A stretch of 64,000 bases of DNA from Pelodera strongyloides. Lineage: Eukaryota; Nematoda; Chromadorea; Rhabditida; Rhabditidae. Of the stretch, positions 49,801 to 60,993 are shown one piece after another. Under the pieces are notes generated by a model that did not search any database, was not told where the DNA came from, and saw only the letters and a program-made list of their open reading frames with translations. The stretch is taken from the NCBI GenBank assembly GCA_036852015.1, contig JAANDG010000328.1, forward strand, positions 99,640 to 163,639, written 5' to 3'. A program made the translations under genes and the position numbers. Position 1 is the stretch's first letter. Every line of letters begins with the position of its first letter.

Positions 49801-52800
49801 CTACAAGCGAAATCTACACATTAATCTTAGCCAGAGGTCAGAAGCGATCACCAATATACATTACATATTATTATAACTAAGAGCCACGTAGATAGCTGAA
49901 CTTCTTGGTAGGAAAATAGGAAACATTCTGTGTCCCGGTGTGCATTTCCTTTTCTCTTAAATACCGGTGTTGTTTGTATGTAATTGTTGATCACCATTAA
50001 AATAAATATGACTACAGTAAGACTGCTGGGTCAAATTGTCAGAGAGCCCCAGAGATATTCCTATTTGCACATAGAAAAAATACGAATACTGTTGTATACG
50101 AATACTAGTGCTACGACGATGTCCGCCTTCACGCGGTGCAGCACGACAGTCCAAGGACTGCAAAGGACATCAACCCACCTACTCCGGACACCAGTTTCGG
50201 AAGATCACTCGCGAGATCTAGCCCATCTCGCGAGGATGATCAACCACGCTGGTTGCCTCCGGCAACAACAACAACAAATACTGTTGTAAAATTGTATTGC
50301 ACGTTCGAGATGGGAGGAAAAGGAAAAAACACAGCTAATTTTAAATGTAAAGAGTGGGGATGTGGAGGAAGTGTGACATGCAACAATTTTTTTCGTTTCC
50401 GCCTATCTCGAATGCGTCTCCGATGCCGATGCCGCCCAATAAAGAAAATATAAAACTACCGTGATCAAGTTTTCAAATTTGGTCATGTCCCCGTCCAAAC
50501 AAAGGTGAGGTAACTCGAGTGAGACCGATTCTTCGACGAAGTTTTCCATAACGTAGTGAAGCCGAGCGTAGTCACTGAGCGTCTGATAGTAGATCCAATT
50601 GTCGAAAAACGGTTCGAGGAACTGAAAAAAGGTTGTGCAACAGGGACCACAGCTCAACAGGTTGAGTCGACAAGTCGTGACTTGCTTGGTGGCATTGCAT
50701 AAACTAGTTGACGAACTGCACGACGAAACCACCATCCGAATTTGCATATACATAAATTTGGATGGTTGTCTTGAGCTCGTAACCATACCACCGTCTCGAT
50801 AGAATATTAGGCATGATAAAAAATTAGAAACGAATCACGTATCATCAATAGATACGAGTTTGGGAAACACTACACCTAGATGGATGGTGGTTTTGAGTTT
50901 TTCCCGACGTGTTTTATGCTGGGTGCGAATCTCACTGGAGTCAAAGGTTTTTTACATTCATTTTTGATTGATTATGATTAGTAGAACTCTTTATGAAAGG
51001 GGAAAGGGTTTCGCTGTGCACATTTAAACAAACAACAGCTGGCTCACATCAATTCCAATATTAACTGCTTCTCCTTTTTTGACACCAAGAGTGAAGGATT
51101 GAACACGCGTTCCAGAGAACAACTGAAAATTTATGAAATATATAAAAAGTAACTGCAACGTGAACTAGGGCTCACGTTGCGGAAACGGAAATCATGAAAA
51201 CAAATTGTTCCACACCGAATCATAATAAAAACTCAATCGAAATCGAAATTTAAGAACACTGTTCATTCTACAAAATACTAACTTATTTCCTGGCTGCCTT
51301 CATTCACACGATTTTCACCTACGTTTCAGACGTTTTAAAGGGAGAGGCCCACGAGAAAAAAGTTTTCCTCAATTTACTTGCACAGAATGTCCGGAACCTC
51401 AGAAATATTACTGCGAAAACCGCATCTCTTTGCATCTAGAACTCGCAGATATATTCTATGCTAAATAGTTCGGCCAGGCACCGTAGTCTGAAGCAATTTT
51501 TGCTCTTTTAAGGCATTACAGTATTGGAAACGCTTTGTTATAATGTTAGTAATGTTCTTCATTCGTTTAACAATTATTATGTAGAGAAAGAATGCTAATG
51601 GACGGTTTTAACCTATAAAAAGGTATTTTAACCTTTCTGGCTACGGTGCCTGGCGGAACTGTTTAGCATAGAATATCTCTGCGAGTTCTAGATGCAAATA
51701 GATGCGGTTTTCACAGAAATATTTCTGAGCTTCCGGACATTCTGTGCAAGTAAATTGAGGACAACTTTTTTCTCGTGGGCCTCTCCCTTTAAGTGACACC
51801 TCCCATCGCACCAAAAAACGCAAGCAACACGACGGAGCGTGAAACCCCCTGTGGCTGTGGTTTGCTTCACCTAATACAGCATTTGCGGATAGCACAAGCA
51901 AGCACAGCCATCATACAAATGTCTGTGATTAATATATTAGCCTCCTCAAACCACATATAATGTGTAGCTAGGTAAGCTTAGGCGTAGGCTTCAACAACTT
52001 ACCGTATTGGAAATAAAACTACGATCGAATGATCCACAGAGGTCCACACTAAACACTTGCATGTGATTCATAAGACGGCGAAATGCGCTTCTGTCAACCT
52101 GTAAGTTATACAAATAAAGCCCAACAATTGAACTAGCTCCGATAAAAACAAGCCTAACTCCGACACTACACAAAAGTTTTATTTCTCAATCGGCTGTTAT
52201 GTAGAATGTGCAACCCTATGAACTTCCGGTATAGTAAGGCACACGGAATTTGCACATAAGAAAGCTTGCCAGTGGCGGTATGCAAGAACGCTGGGAGTAT
52301 GTTCCCAGTCTGCCCAATGGGAGGTGAGAGAAAAGGGATAACGGGAAGCGAATCAGCGATACGCATGGTGGGGCCAAATTCTGCCAACCGGCAAGATTCC
52401 CATCAGTCCCACCGTTATTAGTTACTACTGACTACGAATATAGGTCATAGTATAACCGAGAGAAAACGTGCGTAAAAACACGCAGCGAGAACCTCTGGAT
52501 CGGCTTTCTCCCAAGTAATCTATATTTACACTTACACAAGCGCATGTTTCAAAAGCAGGTGTCATATCAGTTTGAAAACAGCACTGATAAACCGTCTTTG
52601 GTCCGTCCCATCAACAAACGGTTTTTGTTTTTGCCGAAACAAAAAAACATCTGGTGAATGGTTCGCGACCAGTTATTGACCATTTGGTGACGGTTTTCCT
52701 ATGTACCTACCTACCTGCATGTCGTTCACTTTGAGCACCAATTTTACTTCTTCATGCCATTTGTATTCGAGAAGGTGGAGCAGCTCCACTACACCATCGT

Positions 52801-54209
52801 CAAGGATACGAGAGAACACAACTATCGTCGGAACGTTTCGAACAGAAACGTGACGGTATAAGCCAGCGAATTCGTCCCACTGAAAAAGAACGATGATGTA
52901 CAAGAGTGAAACTATATGACAGCCGTTTTGAAATGTATATTGGAAGCTGTATACCCATGTAGTAGAGCCAAGCCATGGCTGTCTGACTATTATCTTCATT
53001 TGCATGCAACTGATGACAATGCCGTTGCGCAACATACTTGTTTAAAACCGGACGTTATATAATACGTCGCCGGCTTGATATGATAATGATATCATATCGA
53101 TAGTATTCATTGGTGAAAAACACCCACAATTTTTCTTAGAAAATGATTAGGAGGTTAGGAGCTCAAAGATGTTATGACAGCGTGGTAACAATACAATCAC
53201 CACATATAAATGAGAATTCAATGCTGCGAAATGGGCTGCAAGAAAACTTTGCATTGTTCCTCCCAGTTTGAAAATACTATTTCATACAATAGGAAGCTTC
53301 GCAATATCGCCGCGCGCCATTGGCCACAAGAGGGTGCACCCCATTTTTAAGGATTGTATCGCCTTTACGGAATATCGCGACGATGCCGCCTTAGAAATGC
53401 GCGCACCTTTTTGCGCCATAAAGCCGCCGCGCTGTCGCAGTTTCATTAGTGTCATGAGCAACTCTAACTCACCGTCATTTGAAATTTCCTAGTAAATCCT
53501 CGGAATCCTCGCCATTCTCGGTATTTCCGCTCAACATTAACAGTGCGGTTAGAGCGGCAAAACACTAGACGAAGGTGCGCCGGATGGCTAAAATCATAAC
53601 ATCCAAACACATCATCGGCACGAGAGCGATCTGCACCGAGGGACTTTCTTTGCAAACGTTCGTGGTGTGCGAAGAGACAGTTCCTAAAAAGTAGGACCTC
53701 TCTATGTACCAACAAATTAATATATGATACATATATATATCCAATGTATACTATGCTAAAATTTGATACCGTTCCGGAATTTACGGCATCAAATTGACAT
53801 ACGAGGTGCGTGTATCATACGCAAATAACGCAAATTACCCAAAATGTACAATACGGCGGTAAATTGAAGAGTACTATCCCACTGCCACTGCAGAATACTA
53901 CCAAACTACCCTAATTTGAAATATACTAATACTACCCCAAATGTACGGGGGTAGCATTTTGTAATGTGCAAAGTACTACCCCGCCATTGAAGAATACCCC
54001 TTTTGAAATTCTCTCCAGTCAAGGGGTTGGTAAAAAAACTCATTAATGAAACAGAAAACGTTGCTCAATGTGCCTCCAATAACGAATTTTTGAGAAGCCA
54101 ACAAACCAACTCACTTAAAACGCTTGCAAACACCGCGAAGTTTGAGCACAGCGGTCCCGTCCAAATAGCGAAAAATTTGCACCAGTAGCTCACTTGGTAG
54201 TAAATCCAT
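46869..54209 (-). CDS. F-box protein A, eleven exons, ~521 aa
   Basis: Exons, high to low: 54209-54115, 53683-53473, 52879-52715, 52098-52003, 51122-51048, 50621-50460, 49277-49117, 48652-48526, 48272-47912, 47393-47316 and 46903-46869 (stop TGA 46869-46871). All phases agree. ATTTCAG lies one base before the ATG, and exon 1 encodes the F-box (LPSELLVQIFRYLDGTAVL, then GVCKRFK), so it should pair with Skp1 in an SCF ubiquitin ligase. Exon 3 (WDEFAGLYRHVSVRN) and exon 4 (VDLCGSFDRSFISN), damaged in B, are intact. Exon 9 contains LLHPEHVPYEIPMF and REEQERKYREENG. Exon 10 is short and acidic-then-basic (DSDSDESEYERGWG). Exon 2 is 18 nt longer than in B and C. The last exon is the least certain; DNA homologous to the B tail lies just beyond in another frame. 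Confidence 0.86.
47700..47870. mobile_element. full-length TTAAAGCG-family element in F-box A intron 9
   Basis: TAAAGCGAAATACCGGTCGG to CCGGTCGGTATTTCGCTTTA; ends 42 bp from the exon 9 donor. Confidence 0.8.
48701..48874. mobile_element. TTAAAGCG-family element in F-box A intron 7
   Basis: TAAAGCAAAATACTGCCCGG to CCGACCGGTATTTCGCTTTA; starts 49 bp upstream of the exon 8 acceptor. Confidence 0.75.
49301..49790. mobile_element. foldback element in F-box A intron 6
   Basis: Left end TAAAGGGATAG as in the element at 13024. Clear inverted arms 49368-49770 (TATGACGGTCAAAATGCGAA and its complement), including CTAGCCCTGTCACG / CGTGACAGGG. The outermost right end is missing or diverged. Confidence 0.78.
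51335..51792. mobile_element. ~460-bp foldback element in F-box A intron 4
   Basis: TTAAAGGGAGAGGCCCACGA to TCGTGGGCCTCTCCCTTTAA with nearly 150-bp arms; the arms share CACAGAATGTCCGGA and GAACTCGCAGA. Confidence 0.85.
53848..54010. mobile_element. truncated copy of the 27617-type element
   Basis: GGTAAATTGAAGAGTACTAT followed by ACTACCCCAAATGTACGGGGG, as in the element at 27617; right half missing. In intron 1 of F-box gene A. Confidence 0.65.
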
Positions 54210-54540
54210 TCTGAAATTACAATAATGAATTAACAAAACCCGGCGGAACGTTCATTCATACGTGGGACAAAATTGGGTGGCACAATCTACTCTAATCTTA
54301 GTCCTGAATAGTAATAGTAATGGAGACTAGATGTGATTGGTTCACGTTATGCGGCGAAACCTGGACGAACCCTTTTTTTCGCCGCGCAGTCGCCGAGTTT
54401 CGCATTGCTGCAACCCCGAGGTGAATTTCTCCAGAAACAACCCGGAGGCAGAGAGATAATGCATGACACGAGAGAGAAAAAACTATACAGGGAACCTACT
54501 CTAATTGCTAATGCTGAATAGTAATGGACTAATGGAGGCT

Positions 54541-55636
54541 GTTTGGTATGGCGGGTTGAGGGGCGGGGATAAAACAATTAGATAAAAATAAAATAGTTTA
54601 ATCCCGTTTCGGGTCTTACTGAAGACGGGCAAAAACCCAGTCTGACCCTCATCAGTTCAGTGGCTGAACAAATAAGTAAAACAAAAAATGATAATAATCT
54701 ATTATTTAAAATCATAATAAGAGAGAAAGGGCACCGGGGGAAGGTAGAGGCACTTATGCTCCCCGGCCCGGCGAAAGGCCCATATTCTCTGTATTGATTA
54801 ATATTGCACCTACCCGCCCGATTTAAATTGAATTTTGGCGCGAAGGCCAGGTACCGTAATCGTACCATGAAATAGAATTTGGACTGAGCCAACTTGCCCC
54901 CCTTGGAGCAAGAGACACGTCCCGGGTCTTGGGTAGGCACTAAGGAACCTAGCGGAGACGTCTGCGCTCTGCCATCTCAGAATAACTGGAGGTCTGGTGG
55001 GAACGTGTGGCCTTGCGGCTCAGGGACGAACCTCTCGCATGACAACACTGGTCTAGGTCTTTAATATAATAATAATAGATTTCCCTCCAACCCGGCCAAC
55101 CACAGATTCGGAACCTCCCTTCATGCTTCACCATTCCCATTGGTTTGTGCCAATACGACCATGGCAGTCCCCAGAACAGAATGTGTGAAAAAGTAGCGGA
55201 ATATATCAACGCAACTGGCATGAACTTGATAGACGTAGCCTGCATGGCTAACGCCTATAGAGGATCCCGGTTCGGCCCCCATGTTTGGTATGGCGGGTTG
55301 AGGGGCGGGGATAAAACAATTAGATAAAAATAAAATAGTTTAATCCCGTTTCGGGTCTTACTGAAGACGGGCAAAAACCCAGCCTGACCCTCATCAGTTC
55401 AGTGGCTGAACAAATAAGTAAAACAAAAAATGATAATAATCTATTATTAAAAATCATAATAAGAGAGAAAGGGCACCGGGGGAAGGTAGAGGCACTTATG
55501 CTCCCCGGCCCGGCGAAAGGCCCATATTCTATGTATTGATTAATATTGCACCTACCCGCCCGATTTAAATTGAATTTTGGCGCGAAGGCCAGGTACCGTA
55601 ATCGTACCATGAAATAGAATTTGGACTGAGCCAACT
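54541..55636 (-). mobile_element. miniature LTR retrotransposon (TRIM-like)
   Basis: Two direct repeats of exactly 354 bp, 54541-54894 and 55283-55636, differ at about three positions. They are flanked by AGGCT at 54536-54540 and 55637-55641, a 5-bp target duplication. Read on the minus strand, the internal 388 bp begins one base after the 5' LTR with TGGGGGCCGAACCGGGATCC, a tRNA 3'-end primer-binding site pattern, and ends with the purine run AAGGGGGGCAA before the 3' LTR. No gag or pol reading frame exists, so it must have moved with enzymes from elsewhere. Near-identity of the LTRs implies recent insertion. Confidence 0.9.
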
Positions 55637-55801
55637 AGGCTTATGGTGACTGGTTCAGGTGATACAGTATCGCGACGATTACAAAATGGAGCAAAGCCGC
55701 GTATCTCGAAAAACTGCAACAGAAAAAAACATAAAATTCACGCATAGGAATTTACTCGACAGGCGGCAAAGTCAGGTGACTTGCACGACGGGGGCCTAAA
55801 C

Positions 55802-55912
55802 GCGGCCCGCGGCCCAGTGGCCTGCGGCCCGCGGCCCGGTGGCCTGCGGCCCGCGGCCCAGTGGCCTGCGGCCCGCGGCCCAGTGACCTGCAGCCCGCGG
55901 CCTGTGGCCGAG
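55802..55912. repeat. 22-bp GC-rich minisatellite, five copies
   Basis: GCGGCCCGCGGCCCAGTGGC units start at 55802, 55824, 55846, 55868 and (degenerate) 55890. Strongly GC-rich against AT-rich flanks. Confidence 0.92.
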
Positions 55913-57794
55913 TGTTTTTTTTATTCATTATATAAAGTCGGAGCTTAAAATAATGCTCTTATTGTGCTTTACTCCAAACTTGTTTTAGTGTCTTTCTGCT
56001 GATGAATTACATTAGGAGTGATTATGGGTAGCATTTTTCATCGCTACCACACACATGGTAATATATAACCATAATACCAGGTGATCAAGTCCTAACTCAT
56101 GAGTCGGTTTTTATGATAGAATGATGCCCTAAATAAAAAATAGTACTCCGGTTTTTTTGTATTCCTTTTAAAGCGAGCTTAACCCACTTTCTTCATTATT
56201 GCACTAGCGGGTTAGTCGTTTTCACTCCCAATTACCCTTATTTGCAATTATTACCCCAGCCACATGCTAATGGTATGGCACGATAGCACCACCACAGTTT
56301 TTCTTTGCATGATGGTATTGGTGTAGTGGTGTTAATTTTTCCTTTTATATGGTAGCCTGCTTCGGATTATGATTATGAAGAATTTCGGTCGCCATGTTAA
56401 TTGAACATGGCAGGAGTATTATTCTTCAGAATGGTGTAGAGTACAGTAGACTATCTGTTAAAGAATGCTTACATTACCCAGATGTGGCACCTACGCGGCG
56501 AATAATAGAGGGGGTGCGCGGCGAACATATGGATACTTTTGTGGTGGTGGTGTGCGGCAATGGCGCAAATCTTCACGTTGCTAAGAATAGTCTTTGAGAA
56601 TCCTGAACTCTTAGCGTGTCTCTTCTCTCATCTCCTGAACGAGACGGAGACCCTCTCTTTGCGGTTACGAAGGACATATGTATGTAGGGGCAATGCAAAG
56701 GTCGCAACGTTAAAGGTTAAAGTTTAAGGCTGGCACTGCCCTTCAGCTGTTGTTTATTTCTAGGTCTTGTTTTCTTGTATCACATGACATGACCACATGA
56801 CTTACTCAACAATTTTCATGTTCAAAATTCAGGTTTGCAAAAAGTTGTTTCTCTTCCTTTTTTCTAGTAATAGTTGTTCTAAGCATGAACAACGTGCCTT
56901 CCGTTCGTAAAATACCAGTAAAGCATAGCTGCATTGATTAACGTTTTGTTCGTTGTCGAGAGAAAGCTTGCCAAAAAAAGACCTCATCACCTGTTCCCCC
57001 ATATCTCACATCCCACACCACCACAAAAACCCTAGCGTTGTAAAAAAGAAGTGGAAGTTATATTGTCGCCCGAATAAAATAATATATTTACTAGTTTTTA
57101 AATAAAAAGAAAGACTGATTGCGAGTGTCAAGTTAACTCGACGTCAAGTACAGTACGACAGTCAATTCCTGCTGACCGTGCAACGCTACAGTACACGACG
57201 GGCCACAGGCCGCGAGCCGCCGGTCTATAGCATTGCTTACACGACGATAAATACCCATTTCGATAAAAATTCCATGATAAAAGTTTATCGCACAAAAGCC
57301 CTGGTCCGTGGCAATACGCACACTTTTATCATATCATGTACGTACGCTGCAGTTATGTGCACGATAATTTATTTTGCGCGTTATCATGTAAGAGCGTACT
57401 GTATGACATGATAAATTTTTCTCATATCGTGTAAGGCCGAGTTACACGATATGATAAACATTTTTATTGTTATCATATAACTGTACTTTACATGACAACA
57501 ATAAAAATTATTATATTATCTTTGAAATTATCGATAAAAATACGCAAATTTTGGGAAATATCACTAAATCACCAAAAATACGCAAACGCTTTCCAAACGC
57601 TTTCCACTGCACAAATTGTTTCATACTTGGTTTGAACGTATCTAAAGGTAAAGAACCAACGCGCATTCTAATCATTTTCTGCGTGTTTAGTAGGTGCATC
57701 TGCGCTTGAACCCAAATTTCAGTAAAATCTAAAATTCTTGCGTGAAGCACAGACGCTAACCTAAGTCAACAGCTCACACCATAGTTTCTAAAAC
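55913..57794. other. mostly gene-free stretch with TTATCAT/ATGATAA cluster
   Basis: Apart from the possible exon at 56560, nothing convincing. From about 57240 to 57530 there are many ATGATAA, CGATAA and TTATCAT copies in both orientations, several as palindromes such as TTATCATATCATGTA. These are either parts of a decayed hairpin element or a cluster of GATA-type sites. Confidence 0.45.
56560..56679 (+). CDS. possible F-box-like single exon
   Basis: A 40-codon open segment from ATG 56560 to a good donor (TAT|GTATGT) reads IVFENPELLACLFSHL then SLRLRRTY. The order ENPELL..LFSHL....LRL resembles a helix-turn start of a divergent F-box. No following exon was recognised and no conserved splice partner supports it, so it may be chance or a remnant. 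It lies on the strand opposite to the F-box array. Confidence 0.25.
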
Positions 57795-58797
57795 AAAGCG
57801 AAATGCCAGCTCCTTTGGAAAATTTGCATATGATAAGCAAATCCTATGTATCCTATGCTAATTTTGCGCGATCGTCCACGGCTATCGCGCAAAATTAGCA
57901 TAGGATACATAGGATTTGCTTATCATATGCAAATTTTCCAAAGGAGCTGGCATTTCGCTTTAAAAACCTCATAACAAAGTGGACCGCGGACAGCAGACCG
58001 CAGTACCGCGGACCGCAAAGGAGGAGGCTCACGAGATCTAAGTGGTATGATTTCTTTCTTCTTATCGATAGATGATGGTATTTGCTTCCAAGAAACATGC
58101 TTTATGAAGCAAAAGCTTTTAATTAGAAGGAATAAATCTATGTAATGCTTAGATTTTATCAAAATTCTTGACCGTAGCCTTTGTGTCCCGAGGGTATATG
58201 GCTCTTATTGTATGTGTCCCGAGGGTATCTAGCTATAGTTGCACCCTTATTTTCTTATTTTAATTTGCCGTGCTTTGCATTGAATTTTTCTTTTCGGTCA
58301 CTAGGTCCCTTATTAGTATGTATGTGTCGTAAGGCACTTCATCTTAGGGTAACCATTTGGTTTTTGTTATGTACTATTTGTATTATTGTGCATGTTCTTA
58401 TTTGTGCTGTTCCATTACCAATAAACTATTATTATTATTTTGAGTCCCCAGCTACCTTCGGGACACACACAATTACAAAGGCTATGGTCAAGAATTTTGA
58501 TAAAATTCTAAGCATTACATTGATTTATTCCTTCTAATTAAAAGCTTTTGCTTCATAAGGCATGTTTCTTGGAAGCAAATACCATCATCTATCGATAAGA
58601 AGAAAGAAATAGTAGACTTAGATCTCGTGAGCCTCCTCCTTTAAAGCGAAATGCTAGCCTCTTTGGAAAATTTGCATATGATAAGCAAATCCTATGTATC
58701 CTATGCTAATTTTGTACCATTGCCGTGGACAAAATTAGCATAGGATACATAGGATTTGCTTATCATATGCAAATTTTCCAAAGAGGCTAGCATTTCC
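57795..58797. mobile_element. composite foldback, ~1 kb
   Basis: Two palindromic elements, 57795-57962 and 58643-58797, share GCATATGATAAGCAAATCCT and AAAGCGAAATGC ends; each has about 70-bp near-perfect arms. They bracket a second inverted pair, about 58017-58225 and 58445-58641 (GAGGAGGCTCACGAGATCTA / TAGATCTCGTGAGCCTCCTC). The loop of about 220 bp has no reading frame I recognise. Confidence 0.88.
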
Positions 58798-58948
58798 CTG
58801 TAGAACTACGGTAGCATGATTGCTTCAAAATGTAGTTTTTTTGTCGGTGACTGAAAATGATAATGCTTTATTACTGACAGACAAAAAACAATCAGCACTC
58901 GTACAAACAATAACATTGTAAAACAACAAATAAAGATACACGTAAATA

Positions 58949-60443
58949 CACCACAGGGCAGTGTTCTCGGACCGCTACTTTTCCTATTTTATGTATCTGA
59001 TCTCCCACAAACTCTTGAAAGGTTCCAAGTAAAAGTTAGGTGTTTTGCTGATGACATTAAGGTATATGTGGTATACAATCGTGAAGAACAAAACCGTGCT
59101 CATATTTGAATGCAAAACTCTATTGACTCTTTGTTGCAGTGGTGTAATTCTTGGCAATTGGAAATAGCCTACCACAAATGTCACTCTTTGTACATAGGTA
59201 CTGGGAATGCTAAATGTGTTTACCAAATCGCAAATACTCCTCTAGGGGAAGTTAATTCAGTTCGGGATCTAGGAGTAAAAATACAGAATAATCTTCAATT
59301 CAATGAGCATTTAAATTTGGTATATAATTCTTCAGTTTGGAAAATGCATATTCTTCTACGTATTGTTCGTATTCGTGATCCTACTGTGTTAGTTCATTGT
59401 TTTAAGACATGGGTGCTTCCTAAACTGGAATTCTCTAGTTCAGTTTGGAGCCCTTTTAAATTAAAGGATATTCGTAAAATCGAACGTGTGCAATCAAGTT
59501 TTACTCGCATTGTTTATTTTAAATGTTTTGGTGTGCATTCTTACTCTGAACTTCCAAGTTACAGTGAGCGTTTATGTCGTTTAGGTCTTGTTTCGCTTCA
59601 GGAGAGGAGAATTCGCAAGGATTTGGTCCTTGCGTTTAAGATTCTTTCCGGCGAAGCCCGGTTAAACCGGAGTAAATACTTCCGGCCTAAGCCCACTAAT
59701 GGGCGAACAAAACTGTATAATTTCCGTCTTCCGTTCATACGGAACAACGCTTTCAAAAATAGTTTCTTTATTCGCTCGGCCAATTGGCTTATGCAACTCC
59801 CTGCTGATATACTGAAGTTACGTACTTCTAATCAATTTCAGGTGGCACTTGAAAGACTGAATTTGGTAAGTTTGCTTCAGATACCATCAAGTGTCTCTTA
59901 GAGACATTATGTGTTCGCATCCTGGTCCCACTGCGCATTTTGTACCATATATACATCTTGTAGTCACAAAGCTTTGTGGCAAACATTTGCTAACAACGGC
60001 AAACTTCCGTTCCGGTGTCAAAATACCGGCCAAAAAGCCTGGAATTTCTATAAAACTACCCGTTCTTTTCCATTTTTTGTCTTTTCTCCAAATTTGAATG
60101 TTTTACATTAATTCTGTAAGGCTTGGGGAGGTCTCACAGCACTACAGCAGTATACATACCTTTGGAATATTCATTATTTATTATTATCCCCCCAAGTTAG
60201 GCGTGGGCAGGCTTCACTTGGCAATTTTCCACTCTCTTTACTCGAAGTATTTGATATGTGATTATCTTGGTGATATTGAAAACGTGTTCTTGTTTCTCCG
60301 TGTGGTGTTGTAGTGTGTATTATGTTCCCTATGAATTATTTTCGTTTGGCTGTTTCTTAAATTTATGTTGTTCGTTCAATTGTATTTTCCACCCTCTGTG
60401 GTGTGTGCATTATTGCAATAAATGTTTAAATGTTTAAATGTTT
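58949..60443 (+). mobile_element. 5'-truncated non-LTR retrotransposon (CR1/Jockey-like)
   Basis: Carries the C-terminal half of a reverse transcriptase: PQGSVLGPLLF, then the catalytic FADD in RCFADDIKVY, thumb-like ERVQSSFTRIVYFKCF and the C-terminal RLGLVSLQERRIRKDLVLAF, ending at TAG 59899-59901. A single TGA at 59107-59109 interrupts the frame; the open part is 59110-59901 (263 aa). About 540 bp of 3' UTR ends in AAATGTTT repeats. A 44-bp direct repeat, 58905-58948 and 60444-60487, flanks it. The truncation and stop make it immobile. Confidence 0.92.
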
Positions 60444-60487
60444 AAACAATAACATTGTAAAACAACAAATAAAGATACACGTAAATA

Positions 60488-60993
60488 TGCAATATTTGTA
60501 CTGTAATGGCAAAAAAAAAATAAACGAGTATGGTATCAACATCAACAATAAAAAAAACCTGAAGATAAATATTCATCATTTTAATTTTGTAGACTTCCCA
60601 TTCCCAGTGCAATAGGTGCTTATCACAAGTTCACAAGTACTTATTTTTAGTCTGTAGTGGAACAAATGCATGATATAACAGTGTGATAATGATTACCAAG
60701 TGTATAACACAAGTTGCCGAGTGCTACACTTTTCACTATTTTTTCGGTACGCTGTGCCTAAGATATCACAAGAAAAATGAACTTTCCCGAGTCCCCGGAA
60801 AGACTATCGCTAGCCTATCGGGACGTCAATGTTTTCCCTAAAAAACTGTCATATAGTTCGTGTCCAAATAATGACTTCCGCTTTGAGTTACTACTGAAGG
60901 TCAGAGTTTTGGATGTTCAGCTTGTTTAGATGTCTTATCCAATAGATTTCTATGCGATATATGAATGTATAGGTATATTATACGTGGAATAGT
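60488..60993. other. gene-free stretch right of the retrotransposon
   Basis: AT-rich; no supported exon on either strand. It is downstream of the minus-strand gene ending at 60994. Confidence 0.5.

Noticed and set aside
54578..55634. Two near-identical minus-strand frames of 104-120 residues
   Set aside because: They are the two LTR copies of the miniature retrotransposon; they contain no known protein motif.
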